DNA of 64,000 nucleotides from Melastoma dodecandrum (GCA_029817715.1 JARUPY010000473.1:186001-250000); one strand, 5' to 3'; counted from the first letter of the stretch, positions 14,337 to 27,012 are shown. Translations and numbers: made by a program. Notes: generated by a model not told the origin, from the letters alone.

Positions 14337-17300
14337 CTAAAATATCTGGAAGAACAAGCTGGTGGATCCATCACCGAAAGATTTGAGATCTGCTGGTTTT
14401 ACAAGAGCCCTGCACAATGGGCACGTCCTTTCCCTCTCGAACCTGACAGGAACCAGACAACTCATATCACACGCCTAAAGCAGGAAAATATCATAGCATG
14501 GTTCAATCAATTGGAAAGAGACGAGACCATGAAGCCCAATTAAGCACACAAAAACATAAATTTCAAGTCAGCAGCAGTAATGTTGGACGTTTCAAATCAA
14601 GAAACCTCCGAAAGTTAGCGATGACTTCTAGCGTCCAGTTCAACATTGCAGCCCCAGAAACTTATGAAAATTCTTTCAGGGCGACCAGCAGTAATTCAGG
14701 TGAATTAATGGCATGTGATCATACGAAATGCTAAAGGAAATTGCTAAGAAAATGTGCCCAACTACAAAGTGGAGCAGTAGTCATTCGCCTGTTGAGCATC
14801 CATCAAGGGTCATCACCCAAGAACATTATCCCTGACTAAGTAGCAAAATGTTCTCTTGTATGGATAGAGATGAGGAAATCATTTTTCATGGGGATGTCTC
14901 AACATCAAGGACTATCTATTCGGGTGTATTTGTTACTCCTTCAGACCATCTCTAATACAACTAACATGTATCCGAAGGTTCAAATTCTTCTTCAGAGTAG
15001 CTATCAAGGTTTACTGCAATTTCTGTACCAGGTGAATATCAGGACTTAGTGGGGATTTGGGAAAGCATACTAACTTCATATACACCATACAGAATTGCAT
15101 TATGTATAAAAAACTCTGCTTCCACATCCAATGATACGACCATCATGCAAGACCAAAACCAAGTGAGCCAACCATCAAGAAAGATCCCTAAATCCAAGGT
15201 CCTATTTGAAGCTATAAATCATTCTACTAAATATCATCTCCTTAATTTGAACTAGCAGAGCAGCACACAAGGAACACTGTCTTGCCATCAATTCTTCTAC
15301 AATGAATTCCCAGAAGAAAGAATATCCAAGTCTACCAAAGAGTTGAGGCAAACCAGATAAAACCACATGGGAAAGAGGAGATAAACAACTAGCTAAAGAT
15401 TGAATTAAATTACACTGAGGAGAAACTAAATGGCTTACCATTCGGAGACACAGTCTTCGCAAAATATGTGCTTGCAGCGAAGCAAGACTGGCCCATGCAT
15501 TTTCTCTTGGCATATGGCACAGAGATCTCCAGCTGCACTAACCTGCTCTGGTGTAGCATAAGCCCCATAATGAACTTCCTTTCGAGATAGAGCTCTCAAT
15601 GCAGCAAAAAAGAATTGCACCTGAAAATGAGCAGCATTAGTGAAAACGTAGGGCCATGAACAGAAGGTATTAACATTTTCAAAAAAATAAATGGAGTGGC
15701 GGGATTTACCTTCTGAACAATAGATGTGAACTTGAAAGTAAGATATAATCCAGTCATGAGCGAAGAGAAAAGACTCCCATATTCTTTATTCAAGAAGAAA
15801 CGATACCATACAGGCGTTGGCAACAATGCTCGGTACAGCAGAAGCATGTATTCAACCAGAGTTAATAATTGACCCTGAAAACCAAGTAAATAAGCCACAA
15901 CAGAGAACATAGATTTCTGAAAATAATGAATCAAAGCTTCCCAATCATGCTATATTCATGGATTAAGAAAGAGTAAAAAAAAGAAGACTTCTAGGGAGAA
16001 GAACCACTTCAGTACTTCTTAGAAATCAAGTTAAGGAATTGAAAAGGACAAAAAGATGATTTCTGAAAATAATGAATCAAAGCTTCCTAATCATGCTATA
16101 TTCTGTTGCAACTACCTGTTTTCGGTAATTTCGGCCACGACTATTCCTAAAATAGATCAAAAGAACACACTTGAGGATCATCGCTGCTTGTCGAACTAAA
16201 GAATCTGTAGACACATAAAAGATGACCAATTAGAGTAGACTCATACTGCCCAAGGCACCCAATGTTACACAGTAGTAAACAATGAACAGATAAAGAACTA
16301 TCTCGCTTCATTATGTGTTATGAAGTGTGGACAACTGTAGCTAAGATTAAACCAAACAAACATTTTTGGGCAGCATCAGATATGTGTGGTTATGAACTTT
16401 ATGCAGGCAATACTGTTGGGTCACAACAAAATTTTCTCTTTTTGTATTGTCCTACACCATCATCTCATTGCAGTAAATATAAGATTGATGATTTTTTAGG
16501 TTGTATGTTTCACAGGAAATGTTTCCCTCGAAATATTTATAAGGGCAAGTTGTCGGAAATATATATTGATCCTCTCCCTGGTTACATTACCCATATAATG
16601 CTTCGTGTACAGACACCACTCTCTCAGACGCAAGATTTCGGTCCACAGAATGTTGCAAATGAGAAATTGATAATGGATTGCTCAATTCACATTAAGCACG
16701 AAAAAAGATGGAAAAAGTCCAGAAGACAAACAAATTCAAGATTGATCAGATAATTTGGGGCTATGACGAATAAAGAGGGAGAGAATATTGAGTTATAGAA
16801 GACAATCGTTAAGAATGGTATCCATAAAAGATAATCTAATGAAGAATTTATCAACCACTTTTTCACTTTTCCTTCATTAATTAACAACCACTACAACTAA
16901 ACCTCATATTTCCAACCTAAGATAAGAATTATATAATTGAGATGAGCAAGGAAAATACTCAATATTAGTGCTAAAAAACTTGAGCTTAGTGAAGACATAA
17001 ATTAGATATTCAACTATAAAAACACAATGCTAATGCATTATGATTATTCATATAACTACAAAGGATAGTATTCCAAGAAGGTACAAACCATTGATAATTA
17101 TGATAAATATCGCATGCCAAAATGGTGGAATGGCCTTTGGGGGGAACATAAACAATGGATAAAAGAGATCGTCGTGGCGATACCACCAGTATACTCCCAC
17201 AACATGGACGGTGAAAATGAGCGAGATCCCAACAAGAATAGATACTTTTCTTTCTCCCTGTGCATACAAAATGCTGCAACCTTTTATTAATGATGAAAAA

Positions 17301-19174
17301 TGGGCCATAGCTGCGATAGAAGAGAGTCACAAACCTTGAGAGCTGTTTGTTTTCGTAGGATATCGTTTGACTTGTACAATACTGCAGCAATCCATATGGT
17401 AACAAAGAAACCTGTAGTGTTTTGCCAACTAAGTTAAAAACTTCAACAACAATTTGAAAAGAAAAGGCTACAAACAAATCCGAAATGTATGTATAATTGA
17501 TGAAATGATGATAGCTGACTAGTTTTGATTTAGGTGCTTGTTTCAAATTTTCACAATGGAACTAAGAACAGGAACAGTTTCCTATCACAGGTCTCCTAAT
17601 TGGGTTTTGTTTCTCTTTTTTCTTCTACAATTGTGGCCTAAAAATTTTGTGCACATATTTAGCCAGAAAACCATGTGAACTGCAACCGGACAATAGTGAA
17701 ACCCCACTCTGCAGACAAACACCTTCCACCTAGGTTGATTTAAGAATTTCCCAGTACACTAGACTTATCGTCAAAAGTTTAGTACAGTTTACTCAAAAGA
17801 ATAGTTTCATGATTAGCAAAAGCAGGAAAGAAGAGTCGGACAATGCCATCAAAAGCAACAGATAGTCCTGTAATATTACATAACGTTCCAGTCTATAAAC
17901 AACGAATAGACAGGAAGTGTAGCTGCTGAAAGATATGGCAGTCAAGTTCCACAGATGTCCACAATAAATTCATCATCTACCAATATAATTTCTAACCACA
18001 ACTACAGCTTCTCACTAAAGAGATTGCAGGGTATAGTCAATGTCATTTGTCAAGTTAAGAAGTATCTAGATGATGTTTGCTTTTGAATAGAAAATGTTTA
18101 TTCTATATGAGCAAGCCTGCAGCACAACATCAAATTTCACTTGTTCCGAGGCGTGGAAAATAATATCTTAATTCAACAAGGCAAAGTTCAAAAACATATG
18201 CGTAGTCACAGATGCTCTTCCCTCCCTGCCAGTCAGGAGGGCTCGATGCAATGGCAATAGGGATTCTTTTTTCTTTTCTTGAGACCAAAATTAACTGAGA
18301 AAGAGCTGAATCATTGATGTCTATAAGCCAATTGTTGTCAGAATCAGAAAAACTTCCTTCATATGAAGGCAATAGTTTTCATGCCAACTGCAGATTCAAA
18401 GCAACTATGTCAATGTCCTAATTACCTAAAGCGTCACATGCTCTAGCGTTGTCTCACTAAAACAAAATTAAGGTCAAGTCAAATATTTATTGAGATGATA
18501 AATGAAACTTAATAATCAGACCATGCTCAGCTACCTTGCAGATGTTGCCGGATAAAGACCACCAGAAGAAGCAAAGAGAAAGGAAGAATCTGCTCGATCC
18601 ACCTAGCCGCCTGCTGGATATCATACCTCTGCTGGGAAGAAGAGTCCCTCCCACTAGCTTCGCCACCTTCAACACCGTCAGTTCCATTGTCTGTCAGTGA
18701 TGTGCTCTCCCCCGCGCCATTCCTCACATCCAATTCGCCACCTTCAGTCACAATCGCACCAACAGGTTGTGACACCCCATCACTTTGTACACTTCCCCCT
18801 TCCCTTGCCTGCTGCCCAACAATAAAATCACCTCTTTCCTGATGATTCTCCGGCTCACTTCCTCCGATTATCCTAATGGAGACCTCCCCATTCACCCCAG
18901 TTGCCCCTGAGTCACCATCACGACTCGGAACCACACCCGACAGCCCATCATCGAACAAAGGCTCCGATTCTTGATAATTCGACCTAGTCCTTAGAATCCC
19001 CAAATATTCTAACAATGTGGAAATCGGGGCATGGATAATATTTGAAGCGTAGAGGATGCTATCATATCTCCTCAAATTACCACTACTACCACCAGCGCCA
19101 GCGACACCACCATTACTACTGCCGGGGCTACCAACATTACCAGAAAAACGTCTGTACGAGTCCGGCCCCTCCAT
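14337..19174 (-). CDS. multi-pass membrane RING-finger E3 ligase, RNFT1/RNFT2 type
   Basis: Seven exons on the minus strand: 18535-19174, 17335-17411, 17089-17257, 16116-16204, 15710-15874, 15439-15620 and 14337-14442. They give 1428 nt, 475 residues. The first exon encodes a Gly/Ser-rich cytosolic N-terminus ([12 protein letters not shown]) and the first hydrophobic segment near residues 200-213. Exons 2-5 hold further hydrophobic stretches ([49 protein letters not shown]), about five or six in all. A C3HC4 RING sits at the C-terminus: C414, C417, C429, H431, C434, C437, C448, C451. The protein ends LFFQIF. Animal RNFT proteins act in ER quality control; a similar ER ubiquitin-ligase role is inference. 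The last intron is about 1 kb. An upstream TTTAG acceptor at about 19190 suggests a 5' UTR intron. Confidence 0.93.
15912..16103. repeat. pair of 46-bp direct repeats inside an RNFT intron
   Basis: Bases 15912-15957 and 16058-16103 are nearly identical (one C/T change, then divergence) with a fixed offset of 146 bp. Both begin GATTTCTGAAAATAATGAA or its one-base variant. The pair lies in the intron between exons 4 and 5. Confidence 0.85.
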
Positions 19175-22100
19175 TCTCCTGGACGAAACGGCCCCTAAAC
19201 ACAACCATTTGCATAACCAGTTCAATCCAGGCACAAACCCTCAACCACGAAAGCACGCGATAATCAAAACACGGGCATGCTCAAGCTAAAGAAAACGCGG
19301 TCTTTAGCTAACCAATAAAACAAACAAACAATTAGGGGATTGAAATTCGAGGAGGCACGCTGTATACCTCCAAGAGCGAAACTCCGTCTCCCGAAACCAA
19401 CCCCCCCCCCCCCCCCCCCCCAAAGAAGAGTCAAACTTGGGAGGAGAATCGGACACCCAAGACCCTAAAAAGGGGGGAGTAGAGGGGGAACGAGAAGTGG
19501 GTGGGTCAGAAAAGAGGAAAATCAAAGGCCCTCAACCTAGGACTTGGTCAGAGCCAGAGGGGAATAAATAATCGGCGATCTCCGGGCGAATGGGGGGGGG
19601 GGGTATTGATTCTTGCTGGGCTTGCTTTCGATTAACGTCTCTGTCTGTGTGGGCGTGGGCATGGGTTTCGTCGTCGTCGTCCGAGAGAGGAAGGTTGGGT
19701 TGATGTAATTCCAGCAATTACTCGCCTTTTTAATATAATTTTAAGACAGAGTCTGACCAGATTTTTAATGAGATGTGAGGAAGGGAGAAATTGGATTTCG
19801 TTATTTAATTTTACGATTAATCCGTAGTTAATTACGGAATGATCATCCGTGCCATTTTTTGTTGCATTATAATATATATATATATATTTTTTTTTTTTAA
19901 TGAGAGCAGTTCTTACTGCTGATAGTGTTTTGATTGTTTTTAATAACATTCAGGGTTAGGACAAACTAATCAAAGAAGGCAAAATAAGATTTGTCGAGAG
20001 GTTTGTAGTATTAAGTTTAGTTTTGAAAATAATTTATAGAATACGATTTGTATTTTTAAAACTCTTAAACTATCGTCCTTATAAATTAATAATATTGAAC
20101 TAGACCAAATAACAAATCCAACGAAGTTTCATCGAGAAAAGTGAGTTATTTATGCTTAAGTATCATGTCGAACTCACTTATCTTAACTGAGAAAAATCAG
20201 GCCTACCTACCCTATCCCAAAATCGCCTTTTAAAATCTCTGCATTTGACTTATATTTATAACTAAAAAATCCTAAATTTTTTAGAAATTTAAACGACTTT
20301 AATTCAAAAGTCTTGTTATCATGGAAAAAAGAAGGATGCGAAGGCAAAGTTGAAAAGCTTTCCCCATGCAACATTGAAGTAATCTCTTATCTCTCACTTA
20401 ATTCTTTTTTGCTTCCTTTTGGGGTTGTAGAGAAAGAATTAGTTAGGAGGATAGTCCTCTTGCTTCATGATCTGACCGTGATACGTAATAACGACCAATC
20501 TTAAATACAGTTGATTCCAAAAGTAACGAACCGGCTGGATTTGGGTTCAAGACATTAATTATTTTTACCAGTTTTCGTGCCAATATGAATAGACATTTAG
20601 GACATATTTGTACACATATTACCGGGGCCGACAAAATGTCCGAATTAGCTTCGATGAAATTTTGGAATTCCCGTTCCAAGTACAATTTTAAACAAAAATT
20701 AACACATTTCGGACAAAGGAAGCAAAGCTTGTCCGAACGGACCCCCCCTCACGGATTCTCACCTCCTTGTGGTCTGGAATGCCCATATCCCAATATTACT
20801 TATTTCTTCTGCTCCCTAGCAACCTCTTAACGATATTTCGTAAAATATTTTCTGATATGTTTTAACATCGAACACTCAATATTTGAAACAACGAGCGAAG
20901 TCGTTTTAAAACGTAGTATTTATATTTTGCGAATTAACGCTTAGGTAGCTGCAGAGAGGTGCCGTTTCTTGCGCCAAATTATTTATACGCACGATCGATT
21001 CATTTTAGAGTTTGGGAACGTTTTGCCAGCTAATTCTTTCTGGTTAACTATTTCGTGTAGTGTGATTTTGGACTTGGGAGAACTGTCTGTAATTAAAGAG
21101 AGGTCTACCGAGTTAGTGAGAATTACGGTCAGCAAGCAACTCTAACATGCTTCTCTTCGTGAGCTCTGCATTCTTGATTTTGAGGTTGCTTTTCTTAGCT
21201 TTTAGAGTGTACTGATGTACTCCAAAGTCTCCAATTACCTAATATCCATTTTTCGTTAGCAAACTCTAAGAACGCTAGGTGTTTTATCGTGCCGGCTTCT
21301 CCATTTTGCTTTCTCCGGTGGTTACAGATGCAAACCCTTGTTGCTCTTGCACTCCACAGGGACTATGCAGAACAATATGGATTCTCCCATTGCCTGTTCA
21401 ACAATACACACCTACTCGAACACAGAATGATGCCCCATCCTGCTTGTTTCACTAAACTTTGTGACCGTGAATATTTTAGCTTCAATAGTATTATTCACCC
21501 ACAATTAACTTCAAAGAAACAAAGCACGTTGGTCCAAGGAAATTATTGACAAAAGAAAGCCAAACTCCCAGCTACAGCCTTCCATGCTTGGATGAATTCA
21601 GATCACAATGTATCAACTGCAGAAAGATTCAAAACTCATAAAAATGTGCGATGCCCAAAAGGAGAAATTATTTAAGCCTGCTCTCCACGGCTTCTGTATG
21701 CACACGAAGCTGGATTACACATTGAAACCAAATCCCTGCCCAATACCATACTTTCGTAAGCTTCACCATAAGCAAAAAACTTCTAAATAGCTGTAAAAAG
21801 AAAACATGAACACAACAGCTTCTTATTCAAGATCAACTAAAAAGGCCAATGTTACACTAGACTGCTCCCCCTGAGACCTCAGCCAATCAACTGATTGTAA
21901 TATATGATTTCGAACACTAAAGAACATTCTCCTAATATAAGCGTGAGAATCTTTGAAGATTAAGTGAAGGTATTAGCCGTGTATAGTAAGCTAGGGAAGA
22001 CTGTTAAGTAAACACGAGTTCAAATTAACTATCATGAAGTATCATAATTTGGCCGTGCTTGCCTATTGATCTGGTTAAGCTTATTGCTAGTGGTCATAAA

Positions 22101-22973
22101 CAATCCACAGAGAAAGAATCTTTCATCTTCATGGGCTCATTCATGAAGATTGATACCAACATAATAACTTTAAAAGAAGTTCGGATCAGACTGTGGAATG
22201 TAGTGAATATTTTAGGCCAATGGTACGGATTTCAGAAGAAAGTCTAGCAAAGAAAAATATCAACAGAGAGAAACACTTCCTCAAAGCCAGACCCTCTCAT
22301 AAAACTCAACCCTAGGCAATCGTACAGTGGAAATTGACTATTTAATTTTCGCCAGCTGACCATACAATCACCAGAAAAAGCAAAACAACCGACAGGAAGT
22401 AACGGAAAAGCATAACAACATGCCATGCCACGCCACACAGTAAAACTGGAAGGCCCGATAAAATTTCTGGGGAAGATGGGGGAATCAATGCGATCGAGAA
22501 CAGTGAACAACACCTAACTTAATATCCCTCACAAAAGAAGCTTGTTTTTTTTTTAAAAAAAAGCCACCAACAGCCCATGCAACTCTGCTAAACTCACTTC
22601 TACTTTAACTGTTGCTAGACTCAGTTGTGACTCTGTGAGTCCTCCATGCGAATCCCAAAACCACCACGCTAATACTGGATAGGAAATAGCTTTCTGATTT
22701 TTCTTTTACCATCGATTACTCCCAAAATATAACTGACCAACTATTCCCTCTCCATTTCACATGAACCAACCAGTATAACTCACTACTCACCCAGTTAAAG
22801 ATCATTCCTCGCCCATCGCACCAAATCCGACATCGAAATTCCCATTCCCAATCCAATCCCCATCCCTAACCCCCGACGATAACGACAGAAAAAGGGCGCG
22901 GCACAAGGATAAACCCTAGCAAGTAAGGAAGGGAAGGGTAGGGGGTGACCCACATGTCAAGGAGGAGTTACAG
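19175..22973. other. 5' region of RNFT gene and long intergenic spacer
   Basis: 19175-19720 is the leader and promoter side of the RNFT gene, with the C21 and G12 tracts listed separately. From 19720 to about 22.2 kb the DNA is AT-rich without any coding block, RNA gene or repeat I can support. 22.2-22.97 kb is probably the 3' flank of the complex I gene. Confidence 0.4.
19401..19421. repeat. poly(C) tract, 21 nt
   Basis: Uninterrupted run of 21 C on the plus strand, i.e. 21 G in the sense of the minus-strand RNFT gene about 230 bp upstream of its ATG. A run of 12 G follows at 19592-19603 on the plus strand. Lengths of such homopolymers are often misread in sequencing. Confidence 0.9.
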
Positions 22974-23171
22974 TTAGGAAGGTGGTGCGGAGAGCGAATC
23001 GAGGAGGTTCTTGTCGCGGCGCTCCATGGCGACGTCCCACAGGTCACTGCCGATATGCTTGGGCCTGCCGTTAGCGGTCTTGTGGATCTGGTACTGTATG
23101 TTCCCCATCAGGCACAGCATCCCCGCTATTATCCCAAGCGGCAAAGCTGCCTCCATCCATCTCAACCCCAT
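22974..23171 (-). CDS. NDUFA1: NADH dehydrogenase (ubiquinone) 1 alpha subcomplex subunit 1, MWFE subunit of complex I
   Basis: Sixty-five residues, the normal length of the plant MWFE subunit, a small accessory protein of mitochondrial complex I with one N-terminal membrane span needed for assembly (family knowledge). The start MGLRWMEAALPLGIIAGML fits the conserved N-terminus, where the hydrophobic span begins within ten residues. The charged tail carries the family signature GRPKHIG then WDVAMERRDK. An upstream in-frame ATG at 23237 would add 22 Arg/Glu-rich residues in front of the span and is not expected for this family, so I reject it. The coding region is intronless. It is divergent from the RETICULATA-related gene, with 788 bp between the two ATGs. 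Confidence 0.95.
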   Translation of the reverse strand: MGLRWMEAALPLGIIAGMLCLMGNIQYQIHKTANGRPKHIGSDLWDVAMERRDKNLLDSLSAPPS

Positions 23172-23959
23172 CTCCTTCCTTCTTCCCCTCTCTCTTGCTC
23201 TCTTGCTCTCTCTACAACCCTCTCGCACGCTCTCCACCTTCCGCCCCGGGGAAGGCTCGCCATTCGGGTCGGGTCGGTTTTACGGGCCCCATCATGGGCC
23301 TTCCGTTCTATCGGCCCTTAAATTTTAAGATGGGGGAATAGGGTGAATAGGACCGGGTCGGGGCCGGAGCCGCTGACGGACCCAGTTAGGGTTACGAAGT
23401 GTAATTGGGAGTTGGCGACGGTGGGGGAGTGCTGGTGGCGAAGGCGACCGACGCCCGGTGGGGGGTGGAGGTGGAGGGTTTGGTTGTTGTCGTGTAAAGG
23501 TTGCTTCCTTTTGGTTTATTTCTCCTTTGGCCTCCAATTCCGACCAGGTACAACGCTGTCCCTTCCTTCTCCCTCTTCTCGTGTGTCCTCCCCTGCCGCA
23601 TTTCGTTTTTTCCCCCTTCTTTTTGACATCTGCGTACTTTATCACTCCATTTCCTCTCTGAGCCCTTAATATTCCCGGTTACTTTATCACTCCATTTCCT
23701 CTTTTTTATTTGAGTTCACAGAAAGTTGGAAACTTGATTGTTTTTTCCCGGACCTTTCACGTGATCTATCTGATTTAATTCTCCCTCTTGTTGTTCCGCC
23801 GGCCGTTGTCTGTCTGATTACGTGATATGTTCTTCGGTTTGTGATACTGTGGTAGGAATAGGGAATCTGGGTTTGGTGAGGTTGGTGAGGAAAGACAGCC
23901 AGGAAGTAGGAAGAGGCGGTGGATAATCTCTGTCGAGAGGATACGAGACCCCCCTCCCA
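23172..23959. promoter_or_regulatory. shared divergent promoter region (NDUFA1 / RETICULATA-related)
   Basis: The two genes fire outward from this 788-bp interval. It includes a pyrimidine-rich stretch at 23530-23620. A plausible 5' UTR intron for the plus-strand gene has donor GTACAA after CCAG near 23549 and acceptor GTGGTAG near 23855. No clear TATA box is seen for either gene, which suits broadly expressed plant genes. Confidence 0.5.
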
Positions 23960-25078
23960 ATGGCTACCATAGCTCAGCTGCGATACAACCCACTTGCGAG
24001 GAGCCGCTGCCTGTCGGAAAATCATCTTAATGTCCCTTCACGGATTGGCAACCCATCTACTGTTTCATTCCCGGCTTTTTTGTCATTGGATGGTCAAGAT
24101 CGTCCCCTTTTGCATCCTGAGTTGAGGCTCGTCAGCCCAAGGTTGCCCTCAAAGTTGGATCTTTCTTGTGGTGGAGGAAGCAGTGTCGGTGGTGGCATTG
24201 GATATGGAAGCGGTGGGGGTGGTGGCAGCGGAGATAATGGTGGTTGGAGTGAAGGCGGTGACCATGAAAGCTCGTCGTCGCCTGTAGATGCTCTTGGTCC
24301 AGTGGGTCTTTTCTTGAATGGCTGGAGATCGAGAGTGGCCGCAGATCCCCAGTTCCCATTCAAGGTACTAATGGAGGAGTTAGTTGGTGTGAGCGCATGC
24401 GTTCTTGGGGACATGGCTACCCGTCCTAACTTTGGCCTCAACGAGCTTGATTTCGTGTTTTCAACTCTTGTTGTGGGATCCATACTGAATTTTACCCTCA
24501 TGTACCTCCTGGCCCCAACTGCGGGGGCTGCGTCCTCTAGTCTGCCAGCCATATTTGCTACATGTCCTCAGAGTCACATGTTTGAACCAGGTGCCTATTC
24601 AGTTCTAGAGAGATTTGGGACCTTTGTTTACAAAGGCACAGTTTTTGCCGCTGTTGGGTTTGCCGCCGGTCTTGTCGGGACTGCAATCTCGAATGGGTTG
24701 ATCACAATGAGGAAGAAGATGGATCCTAGTTTTGAGACCCCGAACAAGCCGCCTCCAACAATACTGAATGCGGTCACTTGGGCAATGCACATGGGATTCA
24801 GCAGCAATTTCCGATACCAGACACTAAATGGCATCGAGTTCTTGCTGGAGAAGTGGGTTCCGTCGTTGGCGTTCAAGACCTCGGTGGTTGTCCTTAGGTG
24901 TGCGAACAATGTGCTTGGAGGGATGTCCTTTGTGATACTGGCTAGGTTGACAGGATCTCAGAGCATCGCAGAACAAGCTAAACCAGAGGTGGTGATGGAT
25001 ACTCTGGCCCCTGAGAAAGAGAAGTTGATAATTAACAGAGCTGAGGATGAGCAAGGCGATGAGACCTCGAGCAAGTGA
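23960..25078 (+). CDS. RETICULATA-related protein (DUF3411), plastid membrane protein
   Basis: Intronless 372-residue protein of the RETICULATA-RELATED family, plastid envelope proteins whose loss in Arabidopsis gives reticulate leaves or altered chloroplast development (family knowledge). The first 75 residues are Ser/Arg-rich and read as a transit peptide. A Gly/Ser linker (residues about 72-100) and an acidic patch follow, then the DUF3411 core from about residue 110 to 330. Recognisable core blocks are VDALGPVGLFLNGW, DPQFPFKVLMEELVGV, RPNFGLNELDFVFSTLVVGSI, the hydrophobic VGFAAGLVGTAISNGLI and SSNFRYQTLNGIE. The C-terminus is acidic. The start codon is the first ATG after an in-frame stop. 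The exact member of the family cannot be fixed from sequence alone. Confidence 0.93.
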   Translation: MATIAQLRYNPLARSRCLSENHLNVPSRIGNPSTVSFPAFLSLDGQDRPLLHPELRLVSPRLPSKLDLSCGGGSSVGGGIGYGSGGGGGSGDNGGWSEGGDHESSSSPVDALGPVGLFLNGWRSRVAADPQFPFKVLMEELVGVSACVLGDMATRPNFGLNELDFVFSTLVVGSILNFTLMYLLAPTAGAASSSLPAIFATCPQSHMFEPGAYSVLERFGTFVYKGTVFAAVGFAAGLVGTAISNGLITMRKKMDPSFETPNKPPPTILNAVTWAMHMGFSSNFRYQTLNGIEFLLEKWVPSLAFKTSVVVLRCANNVLGGMSFVILARLTGSQSIAEQAKPEVVMDTLAPEKEKLIINRAEDEQGDETSSK

Positions 25079-26639
25079 TTTTGCCGTTATTGTAATTGCA
25101 AATATTGTCCTTCCAAAATATGGTAGTTCGGCCTTTCCTTTGGCAACTGAGCTTTTACTTATCGTTTTGTATCATGGCTTCCCATGTTTAGTTTTGTAAT
25201 TGGAGGATTTAAGGTTTGTTGTAATAAACTTTCGGAGAATGAGTTTTTTAACTGCTGCTGCAATTTCAGCTTAAGCTATCATCTGCTTTGCCGCCGAGTG
25301 CTTCTGTCTGCATCATTTGTCCCGTGCTGAATTAGTCCTTTCCAGCCATTGCCTCCACGGCAATGTTAACGGGTATAACAACAACAGAGAGACAATGACT
25401 TCAATGATGCCTAAATTTGACTGGATTCAACAGAATGGCTGATTTGTCTCACAAAGGGCATGGAAAACATATAGAGGAAGGAAGACAAGGTTGATCCGGC
25501 AATGTTTTTTGTCCTGTTCTTGGAGTTGAAACGAGCGATGGAGATGAATTCAAGACTACCTCTGATCCTTTGCTAGGGATGGAGCCCTTTCCCTTCACGT
25601 CTGCTCTCTATGTTTGTCTTGTCTGGCTTATGATGCAACAGATTGTTTTTCAGATGTCCCTGTTTGAATGCAGTCCTACCTTGAACAAGGAGTTGGGGGA
25701 GTGTTATGTCCGACCAGCTTCAATGGAAGGAGCTCGCGTGTGCGAGTGTGTGACCACTTCAATCTCATACAACTCTTTCTCCTGATGGCTTAGCTCCATC
25801 AACCATTCAGAACATCTACGTAGGAACCCCTAGCAGTTGCTTAGTCCGAAGTTTGACACGCCAAATAAGTGCCTAAGCTTCTGACGACATAGGCTGTCCT
25901 CCAAGCAAACTGTATGAGAATTTTACCAATCCGGCCACTTCTTCATCAACATGCGAATGAGGCGGAATAATTATCAGCTCCACAAGCAGCCCCCGAATAC
26001 TCATTCATGTCCAACCTCTTTGCTCTCCTCGATACTCTCATGAATCTCAGGAACCCCCTACGAGCAAATACCATCCTTTTATATCCAATAAACTGAAAAC
26101 CCAATATCCACGACAAAGTAAAACCTGTTGATTCTTCAGGAAACAGCAGTAAGGGCAAGAACATCAGCAACAGCAATTATATCTGCAGCCTCACTACGTT
26201 CATTCATAAAATGAGCGGTACCTCGAAACAGGGCAGAAACTTCTTCGTAGACGAATCCCATGAGTCAAGAATTATTTATGGCATTGGAATCTTTGCGAAT
26301 TCATTCCCTAAACGGGGTTTAGGATTAGGATTAGGATTAGGTGATAACAATTAATACCATACTTTTCACTCAGTCAGTAAAAGAAACGACTAAACCACAC
26401 GCAAACACCCAACACCACAACCAACTTCGCGAAAAGCTGTCACTAACGCTTCTACCCTCCATTTCCCTGTTATTCTTCCCCTGCCGCCACCCTTTCCTTT
26501 CTCTTTTCCCTCCAATTTTTTGTTTTCCCTCTCCTTCTTCCACACCCCACCCCCAGAAAACCCCAATCTCGCAACCCACGAACTCGGGGTTTCAGTTTTC
26601 AGTTTCCATACCCTCCGTCTTTCTCTCTCGGCTGACGAG
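25079..26639. other. 3' UTR of RETICULATA-related gene, spacer, and 5' exon of next gene
   Basis: 25079-25300 is the 3' UTR. 25300-26300 shows nothing I can name. 26316-26341 is a short telomere-like repeat. 26400-26639 is pyrimidine-rich and ends in a donor (GAG then GTATGC), so it is probably the non-coding first exon of the next gene. Confidence 0.45.
26318..26341 (+). repeat. short interstitial telomere-like (TTAGGA)n repeat
   Basis: Four units of TTAGGA/TTAGGT. The plant telomere unit is TTTAGGG, so this is a variant. It may be a telo-box-like promoter element just upstream of the following gene. Confidence 0.6.
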
Positions 26640-26880
26640 GTATGCCCTTCTTGGTCCTGTTATGGGTTTTAGGGATTTGGGTCCCGCCTTTTTTAGATTC
26701 TCTCAACCCCTTCGTGAAAAAGGTTGAATCTTTGCGATTACCCACAAGATATGAGATTAAAAAATTTGGAATCCTCGGCTGCTACTGGTCGAAAGAGTTA
26801 TTTTATCGGGTTGGGGTTGAGGGTTTATAGAGATTTTGGCTGATTATTGATTTGTTTCTTCAAAAAAATTTCGGTATCAG
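26640..26880 (+). other. probable 5' UTR intron of the 27.0-kb gene
   Basis: Donor GAG/GTATGC at 26640 and acceptor GTATCAG ending at 26880, 241 nt long and T-rich, directly before the leader of the following ORF. A 5' UTR intron next to the ATG is common in plant genes. Confidence 0.6.
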
Positions 26881-27012
26881 TTGTTGCTGTCATTGGCCTT
26901 GATGGTGGTCTCTCGTATGGCGGATTCTGGAGGAGAAGTCAGCGTCTCAGATAGTAACTGCGGAACCCTGGGTTCGAAGTCACATCTCTTTTGAGGATCG
27001 TGTCTCCGAACA

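Noticed and set aside
16313..16753. 146-codon plus-strand frame
   Set aside because: Lies inside an intron of the minus-strand RNFT gene, with no recognisable motif.
23172..23237. N-terminal extension of the complex I subunit to ATG 23237
   Set aside because: Adds 22 charged residues before the conserved N-terminal membrane span; the 65-residue form is the family length.
26318..26341. telomere end or fusion point
   Set aside because: Only four units of a variant (TTAGGA) and genes continue on both sides.
26970..26981. tRNA box-B-like word GGTTCGAAGTC
   Set aside because: No box A at the right distance and no cloverleaf; it is in the leader of the 27-kb gene.
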